Below, one piece after another: positions 51,001-63,590 of a stretch of DNA of 64,000 bases (within the stretch, counting starts at the first letter, position 1; every line of letters starts with the position of its first letter). The stretch covers positions 3,665,001-3,729,000 of the forward strand of contig CM049414.1 in the NCBI GenBank assembly GCA_026929865.2, in the 5' to 3' direction. The DNA comes from Hyperoplus lanceolatus. Lineage: Eukaryota; Chordata; Actinopteri; Uranoscopiformes; Ammodytidae. The notes under the pieces are model-generated. The model saw nothing but the letters and a program-made list of their open reading frames with translations, was not told the DNA's origin and made no database searches. The position numbers and the translations under genes are program-made.

Positions 51001-51621
51001 AGAGGACCTATGATGCTTTTTGACTTTTATGACCTATAAACATTGTTATGATGATTTATAGTCAAGCTTAACCATACTAAATTATCAAATAATGACGTAC
51101 ATGCATTTCGATGTATTCCCTGCTGACCGTCTGGGGTGTCTGTGCAGAGCACTAGACACTATTCTAGCCAGTCGAGAAGTCACGTGTTCAAAGTGGTTTG
51201 AGGCTTTGTAACTTTGTGACGTTGCATGTAACTTGGTGTCATCACCACGCGGATGTTTCCATGTATGGTAATGCTGTCACGTCCCTGTTTGCGTCTGCCT
51301 CGCGCCCTTATAGGTCCATGCTCGCGCTTCCCGCCACTGAAAGTGTTCCGGAAGGAAGGTAACCAATCACAACAGAGTGGGGTTTGCAGGAGGGGGGAGG
51401 GGGGAGGAGGGGAGCGGAGATGGCCGAAGCACAGGCGGAGGGAGCGGAGATGGCCGAAGCACACACACTCAAGTGTTGACAGGACGTGCTGGATCGCCAA
51501 AATAAGAGAAAGAGCTTCCCGAAAATCTACATCGTTTTTTGTGATGTGATTAGTGTCAGGTTGCTCTATAGCAGTGTAAAACAAGAAATTAAGACCAGAA
51601 AAGCAGTATAATAGGTCCTCT
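51001..51621. mobile_element. MITE with TTAA flanks
   Basis: Inverted ends agaggacctatgatgctttt / gtataataggtcctct with TTAA at 50997-51000 and 51622-51625. It contains a duplicated ggagcggagatggccgaagc unit. 621 bp. Confidence 0.82.
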
Positions 51622-52003
51622 TTAAAGGTTCAGTTAGCAATGTTACATCTTAAAAGGACAATGTATCTTGTGTGGAAACAGAGTCAGCACTGGGTCACAA
51701 GTCATGCTGCTAACATCAGTATGTCCTTGGCCAGTCAAGTCTGCTTATTGCCCACTAACCAGCCATAGTGTCAATTCATATAGCAGTGTCCAGTCCCATG
51801 TCCTGCTCCCTCTGTACACAGTGATGGTGCTCAGGGTCTACTAAAGAGCACATTTACACAACCTGTTGATTTAACTCTGGTAGAGAAAACCCTGCTCCCT
51901 GTAGCACCATGCTTTATACCACTAAATACACCACTGGGGCACAGACAGGAGACCTTTATTTAGCCAAGGTAGGGTCCCCGAGAACAGATTTTACAGGAAC
52001 AAT

Positions 52004-52004
<1 letters not shown>

Positions 52005-52069
<65 letters not shown>
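52005..52069. repeat. (CA)n microsatellite
   Basis: A 65-bp run directly before the second copy of the 100-bp dispersed repeat. Confidence 0.95.
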
Positions 52070-52070
<1 letters not shown>

Positions 52071-52074
<4 letters not shown>

Positions 52075-52172
52075 AGGCTGCCAGCCAAATCAGACTTATC
52101 TGAGATCATATATGCAGCAATCATGTACAGAATGTGGGATTTGGTGATGCCAATCACTCTCAAAAAAGGTAT
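52071..52172. mobile_element. Dispersed 100-bp repeat, copy 2
   Basis: Same orientation and a near-identical sequence to 45121-45228, with a handful of substitutions and one indel in the A run. Confidence 0.6.
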
Positions 52173-52392
52173 ACTTAACTGTTCCGAAAACAGCAAGAAA
52201 TAAATTAGTTCCACCCAGTGTGTGTCTGCGTGCCTAGAGTGCATTCTTCCTCCTTTACTCTGGCGGGTTTATAATCAGACAGACAGCTGCCACAGAGTGA
52301 AGAAAGATGTTAATAAAACATTGTTGCTATTAATTAAAAAAAGGCCCAGAGAGAGCCATGTGATACACTGCACACTCCCACTGGCAGAACCT

Positions 52393-52537
<145 letters not shown>

Positions 52538-53053
52538 CATTAGTCATATCTGTGATGACGCTGGTGAGAGAAAGATTAAAACCTTTACCCATGGTGCACC
52601 TGAGCAGAGATTTTAAAATTAGCCCAAACGTTAATCTACAGAACGAGGCTGTTGGAGGGAACACAGGCCAGCAGCACAACGGAAAATACACAACCGACCC
52701 ACCCGCACTCACACACACGCAGTATCTAGCTCACTGAACAGTGTGGCAGAGCACCAAGCAGATGAGATACAGACAGACAGACAGAGAGAGTAGGTCTGGA
52801 GGAGGAGAGGCTGTGGTAAACAGAGAGTCAGAGGGACGGGTTTACACACACTCTGTGCGAAACAAATATCTCCATGTTTCCAGCATTCTATTATGGTTTG
52901 CAATGGTATGAGGTACAGGCCTGTTTACAATAGTCATTTCATATACAGTATACAAAGAGCTACCCAGAAACTAACAGAAAAAGATTACAACACATTCACT
53001 CAGGGGTTAGATTAACGTTACAGCAAGGTCCTTCTACAACAGCACATGTGTTT

Positions 53054-53421
<368 letters not shown>

Positions 53422-53436
53422 GTAGATCGGAAAAAG

Positions 53437-53898
53437 GTGTTTACATGTGTTTTACAAGTCCTGTTGAAGTCTTCTTCGTTTTTTCTTAAACTCCTAGACT
53501 CTGTTTTTCACTCTGCTTTAAGATTCATCACAGGAGATGCTTATGATACACACCATTGTGTTTTATATGAAAAGGTTGGGTGGTCCTCCCTTGAAGAGAG
53601 ACGTGACGCACATTGGCACATTTTTATTTACAAAGCCTTGACCGGGAAGCTTCCTCGTTATTTAACTGAAATGCTGCACATTTCAGATGGGCTTTATCAG
53701 ACCCGCTCCACTGACATGCTTATGCTTTATGTCCCACAAGCCCGGTCTGAGCTGGGAAAGACAGCTTTTAGCTTCAGTGCCCCCGACTCCTGGAACAACT
53801 TACAGCAACAAATTAAACTAAATATATTCATATCCTTTGGCCAATTTAAACAGACTATCTTGGATCTGCCAAACTCTACTTGTAACTGTTTTAATTAG
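53437..53898 (+). pseudogene. L1-like LINE, C-terminal end of the reverse transcriptase ORF
   Basis: An open frame of 153 codons with LDSVFHSALRFITGDAYDTH, WSSLEERRDAHWHIFIYKAL, VPQARSELGKTAFSF and APDSWNNLQQ. These fit the region after the RT domain in fish L1/Swimmer-like elements. The 5' part of the element is missing, as is usual for a 5'-truncated copy. Confidence 0.75.
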
Positions 53899-54499
53899 GC
53901 TATATTGTACTTTATTCCTTTTAATTGCTGCCACTCTTCACCACTTTGTAAATGTTTCAATTGTTTTTTTTTTGTTTTTTTCTCTTCTCTTCACTTGTTG
54001 TGTATTTGATGTATTTGCATTGAATATTTTGTATGTATTGTTGTTTTGAATTTGTTTTGACTCGACATCTCCGGGAACCATCACCTTACCGTGGTGGAGA
54101 GGTTTGTGTGCCCCTGTGAACCTGGGAGCTGTGTTGTCCGGAGCCTAGAGCTCCTGGTAGGGTCTCCCAAGGCAAAGTGGTCTCAGGTGAGGGGCCCGAC
54201 TAAGAATGGTTCAAAAAGACCCTATGGAAAATCACCAAAGAGGAGGAGAGACCCTGCCCGGAGGAAGCCCGGGGCCCCCGTCTGGAGCCAGGCCCAGAAA
54301 GGGGGCCCGCCTGCGAGCGTCTGGTGGCCGGGTCTGCCACGGGGCCCGGCCGGGCACAGCCCGAAGAAGCTACGTGGCACCAACCCCCTCTATGACCGAT
54401 GGGCCCACCACTCGTCGGAGGAACCGCTGGGGTCGGGTGCGCTGCCTAAAGGGTGGCAGTGAAGGGCGGGGACCACAACGGACCAGACCCGGGCGGCAG

Positions 54500-55784
54500 A
54501 GGCTGGCTTTGGGGACGTGGAACGTCACCTCGCTGTGGGGGAAGGAGCTGGAACTGGTGCGGGAGGTGGAGCGCTACCAATTAGACCTGGTGGGGCTTAC
54601 CTCCACGCACAGTCTTGGCTCTGGAACCGTACTTCTGGACAGGGGTTGGACTCTATTCTTCTCTGGAGTTGCCCAAGGTGTGAGGCGCCGGGCCGGTGTG
54701 GGGATACTCACGAGCCCCCGGCTGGGCGCTACTACGTTAGAGTTTACCCCGGTGGACGAGAGGGTCGCCTCCCTACGCCTCCGGGTTGTGGGGGGAAGAC
54801 TCTGACTGTTGTTTGTGCGTACGCACCGAACAGCAGTTCGGAGTATTCGGCCTTCTTGGAGACCCTGAACGGAGTCCTGCATGGGGCCCGGTAGGGGACT
54901 CCATAGTTCTGCTGGGAGACTTTAACGCGCACGTGGGCAATGATGGAGACACCTGGAAAGGCGTGATTGGGAGGAACGGCCTCCCCGATCTGAACCCGAG
55001 TGGTCGTTTGTTGTTAGACTTCTGTGCTGGTCATGGTTTGTCTATAACGAACACCATGTTCGAACATAAGGATGCTCATAAGTGTACATGGTACCAGAGC
55101 ACCCTAGGCCGAAGGTCGATGATCGATTTCGTGATCGTTTCATCTGATCTGAGGCCGCATGTTTCGGACACTCGGGTGAAGAGAGGGGCGGAGCTGTCAA
55201 CTGATCACCATCTGGTTGTGAGTTGGGTCAAAGGGTGGGGGAAGACTCTGGACAGACCTGGTAAGCCCAAACGGGTAGTGCGGGTGAACTGGGAACGTCT
55301 GGCGGAGGCCCCTGTTCAAGAGATCTTTAATTCGCACCTCCTGCAGAGCTTTTCTAGCATCCCTGTGGAGGTTGGGGGCATTGAACCCGAGTGGTCGATG
55401 TTCAAAACTTCCATTGCTGAAGCCGCGGCAGACAGCTGTGGTCTCAAGGTCTTAGGTGCCTCAAGGGGCGGTAACCCTCGAACGCCGTGGTGGACCTCGG
55501 TGGTCAGGGAAGCCGTCCGACTGAAGAAGGAGTGCTTCCGGGATATGTTATCTCGGGGGACTCCTGAGGCAGTTGCAAGGTACCGACAGGCCCGAAGGGC
55601 TGCAGCTTCTGCCGTGACCGAGGCAAAGCAGCGGGTGTGGGAGAAGTTCGGAGAAACCATGGAGAAGGACTTTCGGTCGGCACCAAAGTGTTTCTGGAAG
55701 ACCGTCCGGCACCTCAGGAGGGGGAAGCGGGGAACCATCCAAGCTGTGTACAGTCAGGATGGGGACGCTGTTGACCTCAACTGA
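54500..55784 (+). pseudogene. RTE endonuclease region, frameshifted
   Basis: The apurinic-endonuclease fold is recognisable by [43 protein letters not shown] and ELSTDHHLV. It is broken by a frame change near 54797 in a G run, a second near 54888, and a third near 55785 before the RT frame. Confidence 0.85.
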
Positions 55785-55801
55785 GGAGGTAGTCGGTCGG
55801 G

Positions 55802-57406
55802 TGGAAAGAGCACTTTGAGGAACTCCTGAATCCGACTAACACGCCCTCTATGTTGGAGGCAGAGCTGGAGGCTGATGGGGGATCATCGTCAATTTCCCTG
55901 GTGGAAGTCACTGAGGTAGTCAAACAACTCCACAGTGGCAAAGCCCCGGGGGTTGATGAGATCCGTCCAGAAATGCTGAAAGCAATGGGTGTGGAGGGGC
56001 TGTCTTGGATGACACGCCTCTTCAACATTGCGTGGAAGTCGGGTACAGTGCCGAAGGAGTGGCAGACCGGGGTGGTGGTTCCTATTTTCAAAAAGGGGGA
56101 CCAGAGAGTGTGTTCCAACTACCGGGGTATCACACTTCTCAGCCTTCCCGGCAAAGTCTACTCCAAGGTGCTGGAAAGGAGGGTTCGGCCGATAGTCGAA
56201 CCTCAGATTGAAGAGGAACAATGCGGATTCCGTCCTGGCCGTGGAACAACGGACCAGCTCTTCACTCTCGCAAGGATCCTAGAGGGAGCTTGGGAGTTTG
56301 CTCATCCAGTCTACATGTGTTTTGTAGATCTGGAGAAGGCTTATGACCGGGTTCCCCGGGAGATACTGTGGGGGGTGCTGCGGGAGTATGGGGTGAGGGT
56401 GTCTCTTCTGAGGGCCATCCAATCTCTGTACACTCAAAGCGAGAGCTGTGTACGGGTTCTCGGTAGTAAGTCAGACCTGTTTCCGGTGGGGGTTGGCCTC
56501 CGCCAGGGCTGCGCTTTATCACCAATCCTGTTTGTGATATTCATGGACAGGATATCAAGGCGTAGTCGTGGTGGGGAGGGGTTGCAGTTTGGTGGGCTGA
56601 AGATCTCATCTCTGCTGTTTGCGGATGATGTGGTTCTGATGGCATCATCGGCCTGTGACCTTCAGCTCTCATTGGATCGGTTTGCAGCCGAGTGTGAAGC
56701 GGTTGGGATGAGGATCAGTACCTCTAAATCTGAGGCCATGGTGCTCAGCAGGAAACCGATGGATTGTCTACTACAGGTAGGGAATGAGTCCTTACCCCAA
56801 GTGAAGGAGTTTAAGTACCTCGGGGTCTTGTTTGCGAGTGAGGGAACAATGGAGCGTGAGATTGGCCGTAGAATCGGAGCAGCAGGGGCGGTTTTGCACT
56901 CGCTTTACCGCACTGTTGTGACGAAAAGAGAGCTGAGTCGTAAGGCAAAGCTTTCGATCTACCGGGCGATCTTTGTTCCTACCCTCACCTATGGTCATGA
57001 AGGCTGGGTAATGACCGAAAGAACGAGATCGCGGGTACAAGCGGCCGAAATGGGCTTTCTCAGGAGAGTGGCTGGCGTCTCCCTTAGAGATAGGGTGAGA
57101 AGCTCAGTCATTCGTGAGGAACTCGGGGCAGAGCCGCTACTCCTTTGCGTTGAAAGGAGCCAGTTGAGGTGGTTCGGGCATCTGGTAAGGATGCCCCCAG
57201 GGCGCCTCCCTAGGGAGGTGTTCCAGGAGCGTCCAGCTGGAAGGAGGCCTCGGGGAAGACCCAGGACTAGGTGGAGAGATTATATCTCCACACTGGCCTG
57301 GGAACGCCTCGGGATCCCCCAGTCAGAGCTGGTTGATGTGGCCCGGGAAAGAGAAGTTTGGGGTTCCCTGCTCAAGCTGCTGCCCCCGCGACCCGATTTC
57401 GGATAA
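55802..57406 (+). pseudogene. RTE reverse transcriptase, open but cut off from its endonuclease
   Basis: Open from 55802 to the TAA at 57404. Motifs in order: SGKAPGVDEI, NYRGITLLS, CGFRPGRGTTDQ, FVDLEKAYDRVPRE, GLRQGCALSPILF, LLFADDVVLMAS (catalytic F-A-D-D) and FKYLGVLFASEG. After them come LRWFGHLVRMPPGRLP and GRPRTRWRDY. The active-site aspartates are intact. Confidence 0.88.
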
Positions 57407-57508
57407 GCGGTTGATGATGATGATGATGATGATGATCATTGAAAATGAGGGTCACCCCTCAATTGGTCTCTCGAGGATAAATAAAAGTTAAATGAAAAGA
57501 AAATGAAA

Positions 57509-57550
57509 TTATTTACCCGATTATGAGTCTGCATGTAAACGCACTGACTG
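57509..57550. mobile_element. Terminus of the 1916 element, inverted copy
   Basis: The reverse complement of 1916-1957 with one difference in 42 bp. The remainder of the element is not found next to it. Confidence 0.55.
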
Positions 57551-58687
57551 ACACCTTTTAACAACCGTTTAGAAATGTGTCCCAAACAGACTCCAGGGCA
57601 AGGTTCCAGTCCATTCCCATCCGGGCTGGACGCCTTTATGAGATCTGATGGCTTTGTGATAAGCACACAACACATGGCAGGAGTTATTCATGAAATATTA
57701 ATAATATAGTGTCTTGTTTGACTTTTGTAGGCATATGTTTGAGTAGAATGAAAATTTTGGTTTTATTTTATAAACTACTGCCAACATTTCTACCAAATTC
57801 ACAATAAAAAATATTGTCATTTAGAGCATTTTCATATGTAATGTAGAGACAAAGATTGAAGAAAAATCCAGACTGGTCTCTTAATTTTCCACAGCTGTAT
57901 TTCCCCTGTTGTATAGTCTAATAACACAGGCCAGCAATGTGTGCTGGTGTCTTAGTGAAGGAGTGAGGCCATGGTGGGAGGGCTGACTTGTTGCCAAGCT
58001 GAAATACTATCTCAAGCCAGCATGTGAACTCTTCTTCTTGCTGGATTCTCAATGAACACAACATGCCAAGAGGCAGCGGACAACTATTTACTAAATCCAG
58101 TGTTTATTCATAGGCTGCTGTTAAACTGTTTCACCCAATTCTACTGAGTCGAAACACACTGTTAACCAGGTAGCCACAGTGTGTCATTGTGAAGGAAGAA
58201 CAGCAAAGCAAGTAGGAAACAGCACACATTTGCTATAGTATAATAATAGTCTAAAACACATTATGCATGAGTTAAGCTTTAAATACTTGGTTCAAAACAT
58301 GGCGACAAATGGACAGAATGACTGATGTGTGAACCAACCAAAATCACGATGTTAGAAAGACCCGCCTCTTTCCACCGCGAAAGTGTCATGGCAAGTCACC
58401 ACTCTGACCTAGGAGGGACTGTGGACATGTGACATGGCTGCAGTTACACTAGTGTTATGTCGTTTGAGGCAGTTCCTGCAAATCTGCTATCATGGCAAAT
58501 ACAAGAATCACAATTGTCATGCAAACACAGAGAGCGAGAGAGAGAGACAGAGACAGACAGAGAGAGAGAGAGGCTGTCTACAGCAGGCTGCTCTGATAGA
58601 AAACCGCAGCAGCAACCCTCTTCACTCTCTCTCTCACTCTGAAAGCCTTTACAGCAGAAGACATGAGAGGAATCAGCTGCTTGTTCT

Positions 58688-58728
<41 letters not shown>

Positions 58729-59440
58729 TAAAGTGCATAACTTGAGTCAGTCCACTCTGCAGTCCCTCCTCCTTAACCCTCCTCCACTGGTATAAACAGA
58801 GCAGCTCTGGAGCATTCAAACAACCCCCCCCCCCCCCCCCAGTCATTCAGCTGGCCTGACTCCACTAAACGCCTGATGACACATTATACCACCATTGCAT
58901 CTACCATGCATTGTGCTCTTACTCGATCAACCAAAAGAATACATTGTGCTTTGTGCATAGATACTATAGTATTGGGTGCCTGCTTACTAATCTTAACCAC
59001 CGACACACAGACCAAACCCCCCATCAACAGATCAAACATGTTCCAGCTCTCTCAACAGTCTCACTCCAGATCTCCAGTGCATAGTGTACTCTATAGCTGT
59101 TCTGGAGGCTTTCAATCATGCCCCATGTGAGAGGTCCACAAACCTTTTTTTCCATTTTGCTCATGGACTTGTGGCCCATGTAGTTTGTGAATTCTTGACC
59201 TTGGAGACAGAAGCTGCCTACACAGTCTCACCTCAAGGTTAATGTAGTAGTTGTACTTGAGCATTCCATCAAAAAGAGTGTGAGCTAGAGTTTGCAAAGT
59301 TGTCGAAAAAACACTCCAAAAAACAAAAGGCCTATGTTGAAATGGTAAAGAATTATACCTTGATATGGAAATTGCATAATGACTTCCTGTGCCCGGTGCA
59401 AAAAGAAAAGCAAAAAGAGTAATTTCCTCCAAAAACACTA
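57551..59440. other. No genes seen
   Basis: Only short simple repeats: (GA)n near 58530, (CA)n 58690-58726 and a C16 run at 58826. Confidence 0.7.
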
Positions 59441-59446
59441 ACAAAT

Positions 59447-59575
59447 ACTAGGGGTGGGAGAAAAAAAATCGATTTTCCGATTAATATCGATTCTCTCTCG
59501 AACGATTCTGAATCGATTCAGAAAAGTTAAAAATCGTTTTTTTTTTTTTTTTTTTATTTTTTTTTTTTTTTTTTT
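59447..59575. mobile_element. hAT-like terminus, fragment
   Basis: The text taggggtgggag, then repeated atcgatt words and a long poly(T), looks like one end of a fish hAT MITE. No second end found. Confidence 0.4.
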
Positions 59576-60002
59576 GTAAATACTAATACTTCCTGCTCCA
59601 TTGCGCATGCACACCACACATGTGCGAGTTGTTTCCAAAGTGGCTTCAAAAGAGCTGAGAGCAGCAAACCCATGACCTGCACCGGCTTTATCTCTGTTTA
59701 CGTTTTTGTATGAGAGCTGAATTCCAAGCCAAACTTTTTGTACAATGTGTTGAAATGACATAGAAAATAATAGATAATTGTGTGGGGCCTTCTCCCTCCT
59801 CCTCCTCCCAGTTTACCTCCAACAGATCACATTGCTGCAGCACCCTCCATTCACTAAGAAGGACCAATAAGACATGGTTCAAAAAATACCAATAATACAA
59901 ACAAGTACACTTATATGCACTTTGCTGTCATCATCCATCTGTACTGAAACTGCAAAGCTAGAGAAGAAAATGGGAGTTTACAGGAAGAACCCTGTGAACT
60001 AA

Positions 60003-60971
60003 GGGGCACTTTACACGACAACACGAAACGGTGCAAACGCGGAAAAATTCCCGCGTTGCACTATATCATTTACAGGAAAACAGCAAACAGGCATAAACCG
60101 CAGGTTTTTGAGTCACCTCCCAGGGAGGTTTTTGGAAAACTTAACGGTTTTGGTTTCCTGTAAACACCGAAACCATTTCCCCTGATAACGCTGACGCACG
60201 GCCCACCCTCACACATGCGTAGTCTATAACATTTGCTGTCAAAATGCCCACAACACAAGCGAGTTAGAAAGTTAGAAGACAACATGAACGGTGTCTCCAC
60301 GGCACCATCACTGTAATCAGCGGAGAGTGACGTGCAGGGCTAAAATATAGCCTAACACTCGCCAATTTAGTCTAAGGGATTAGTAAGTTATTGAGACCAC
60401 CGGCCACTTTGTCTGGGGAAAGATTTGTGCTCTGCCGGTTTTTCTAGCCAAATAAACGTGTATAGCTTCTATGCCAGGGCAGGGACACGGACACAGTAAA
60501 AGCATTTCACTGGCTAATCATTAATAGCATTTCACTGGACACACGTGAGTTGACTTTTATTTTGAAGTACGACTAACAGGAATGTATCCGCTCACGAAGC
60601 CCCTTCACTATCAGCAAGTCTTCTGTTTTTACGAGTTCAATGCGGTGAAATAAGAGGACAGAAAGCTTGTCATTTAAAAATACTTGTAACCCCAAGCTTA
60701 CACCAACCGCTTTATGAACGTTAGTGGCATTCATTTTCGGTTACAGTAAGGTTTTATGCTTCAAATTGTACTGGAAGAGCTATCTCCTAGGCTGTGTCAC
60801 AGCTGACTTTTGGCTTGGAATGGCTGCTACACTGCTTCTACAGCGATTTCGGCCCGTTTCCTCTGAAAACATGTGTATGGGTGAAGATGTCAGATAAATT
60901 GTGTCTGAACGGGGTTTTTTTTTAAACCAAAAACTGGAAAACTGTCACGTTTTCACAGTGTAAAGTGCCCC
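60003..60971. mobile_element. PIF/Harbinger-like MITE
   Basis: Inverted ends ggggcactttacac / gtgtaaagtgcccc with a 3-bp TAA duplication on each side (60000-60002 and 60972-60974). 969 bp, no transposase frame. Confidence 0.8.
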
Positions 60972-61083
60972 TAAGACACTTCATTCCCACACAACCTCAG
61001 CTCAACCTGCCTTCACAGCAGGAGAGAGAGAGGGAGGAGGAAAAGCATGAAGATTATATAATATAATGAATGTACAGTGAGTA

Positions 61084-61084
<1 letters not shown>

Positions 61085-61174
<90 letters not shown>
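61085..61174. repeat. (CA)n microsatellite
   Basis: A 90-bp run. Confidence 0.95.
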
Positions 61175-61176
<2 letters not shown>

Positions 61177-61479
61177 GGTGCTGCTGATACAGTGGGGGTA
61201 TAGAGGGACAGAAGAGCTGCAAGCATGAGGCAGAGTCACCGCTTCATTTAATTAAGCTGCATCAACATGCAGAGGGGGGGGGGGGATCTGTAAAGAGGGA
61301 AACATCCAATGTATCTCCACCACACAAAGAGGAGCTGAGCACTGCAGGCCTGCTGCACATGGAATAGACTGTGGTCTCAGTATTAAACTGTATTCATTTT
61401 CTCTACACTGCCAGTCCCACCAGCTACTGAAAATACCATGTCCTCCAGGAGGTTGAGGCTGATTTCACTTTAACAATGT

Positions 61480-61600
<121 letters not shown>

Positions 61601-62123
61601 AGAGAAAATCCCTGCATTTGGTACTACATTTGAGTACAACATTTAGTACATTGATTTACACTTCGTTAGATTTCCCCAACAGCTTGTCCAAACACAGCTT
61701 TTAGCTCAATTAAAAACACGTACATGCTTTAATTATATATTGTAATTCAAATTCCCCCTTATTTCTCCTGACCATCTACACTGAAATGTCCAACAAAAGA
61801 CCAGATACAAACCATACATGATGGAGAAATGACCAGTGGATATCATACAGACCACATACAGTATACTGTACACTCACCGGCCACTTTATTAGGTACAGCA
61901 GTTCAATTTCTTCTTAACACATATAACTTATCATCCAATCACATGGCAGAAACTCAATGCATTTAGGCATGTAGACCTGGACGGGACAACTTATTGAGGT
62001 TGAAACCGAGCAAAAGAATGGGGAAGAAAGGGGTTTTAAGTGACTTTGATGATGGCAATGTTGAGGGTGTCTGAAGGGCTGGTCTGAGTATTTCAGAAAC
62101 TGCTGATCTACTGGGATTTTCAC

Positions 62124-63294
62124 TAGGGATGCACCGAAATGAAAATTCTTGGCCGAAACCGAAACCGAATAAAATTAAACAGTTGGCCGAAAGGCCGAAA
62201 CCGAATACCGAAAGAGGCTTTTGCAGTTTTGTTTATTATTTAGTAAATTATTTCAACATTGCATACATGAACTCCCAAATGTTCTCCTCAAACATAGCCT
62301 ACAACTAAAAAGCAACCCTAAATAAATAAATAAACAGTAAAACCTTCAAATCTAAGAGTAAAAATTATATTTTACTAGGAATTAATTTGTGAACCACTCA
62401 CTGATTTTTACCTTGACTTATAGTTATATGAGAATGAATCTACAAAAAGATCGACTTATTGCCTTTCTTAATTTTTTGCAGTGCAGTGCAGGTTGAGTTG
62501 CTCTAAAAAAAACTGCACCACAGCTCCCACCGTAATGTCCAGACTTCATGTGCATCAAAGCCTAATGATCATAACAATGAGAGGCTTTAAACGATGTCCA
62601 TGCTTAGGAGGTGATTGTAACTTTTCGTCTGTAGACTGAAACTAACGGGGGAGGCGGCTCACTGGACATGTAGTCGCGCTGTCAGTTTGCGACATGGCTG
62701 TGTATTCAGGCTCGAGAAATGCAATCAGACCGTATAGGAGCCTTTTCCCCCAACAGCGCTAACGGACAGGATATCTCCCGTTATCATTTTAGCTGTCAAA
62801 CTAAAGTTTTTTGGGGGCCGCCCGCAGGTGTCACTGTGAATGACACCGTTACCAACTGTCACACTGTCACAGAGTTGCACCGGGTGAATTGCTGCTTCGC
62901 CCAAGGCTTTGTGTTTCTATGGTGATTAAACATCAGTCTTGGACGAGCGTTTTAACTTTATGCTGCAAAAGCATTGCACTGTCTGCGCCGTGTTTCATCC
63001 AGTTGCTCCCACACTGGACTCTGACATTTAATTCATGCACGCTCCAAACTGCTCCTGCTGCGCGCTCACAAAGAGACGTGGACTCGCATACACGGTTACG
63101 TCTCTCTTTACTGCCATTTCCTGGTTTACAAGCGTGCAGCTCTTTTAAAAACACATTTCCTTCGTGTCATTTAGTTCGCCAATTTTCGGTAATGTTATTC
63201 GGCTTTTTAACTGTTTCGGGCCGAAACCGAAAATGACTTATTTTGCCGTTTTCGGCCGAACTTTTTCGGTGGCCGAATATTCGGTGCACCCCTA
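62124..63294. mobile_element. hAT-type transposon nested in the Tc1 element
   Basis: Ends tagggatgcaccgaa / ttcggtgcacccctaa, with perfect 8-bp flanking repeats ATTTTCAC (62116-62123 and 63295-63302). The subterminal regions carry many ccgaaaccgaa repeats. 1171 bp, non-autonomous. Confidence 0.92.
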
Positions 63295-63302
63295 ATTTTC
63301 AC

Positions 63303-63590
63303 TCTAAACCATCTCTAGGGTTTACAGAGAATGGCCCGAAAAAGGAAAAATATCCATCGAGTGGCAGTTGTATAGGCCTTGTTGAAGTCAGAGGTCAGTG
63401 GAGGATGGGCAGACTGGTTCAAGAATATAGAAAGGCAACAGTAACTCAAATAACCACTCGTTACAACCAGGGTATGCAGAATACCATCTCTGAACGCACA
63501 ACAAGACCAACCTTGAAGCAGATGGGCTACAGCAGCAGAAGACCCCATCATGCCTGGTCTGATGAGTCTCAATTTCCGTTGTGACATTCA
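63303..63590 (+). pseudogene. Tc1 transposase remnant
   Basis: Encodes RKATVTQITTRYNQGMQ and MGYSSRRPHH, the N-terminal DNA-binding part of Tc1-type transposases, then jumps straight to WSDESQF, the start of the catalytic domain, and stops. The part in between and the rest of the DDE domain are deleted. Confidence 0.75.

Larger units (their letters stand above)
54062..57436 (+). mobile_element. RTE-clade (Rex3-like) non-LTR retrotransposon, near full length
   Basis: It begins catctccgggaaccatcacc, encodes an AP-endonuclease and then a reverse transcriptase, and ends in (GAT)n at 57412-57436, the short-repeat tail typical of RTE elements. At least three frame breaks show that it is inactive. 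No long target duplication is visible. Confidence 0.85.
53425..57508 (+). mobile_element. 5'-truncated L1-like LINE, split by an RTE insertion
   Basis: The coding end and T-rich 3' UTR run from 53425 to about 54061. The expected 3' terminus (cattgaaaatgagggtcacc, gataaataaaagttaaatg) appears only after the RTE element, at 57437-57508. The two halves together look like one 3' UTR. Confidence 0.7.

Noticed and set aside
53437..53898. A host gene of 153 codons
   Set aside because: The sequence and T-rich downstream DNA fit the end of an L1-like LINE ORF.
54826..54850. Bases that could spell part of the missing rev3l N-terminus in reverse
   Set aside because: They lie within the endonuclease region of the RTE LINE and do not continue into the expected protein.
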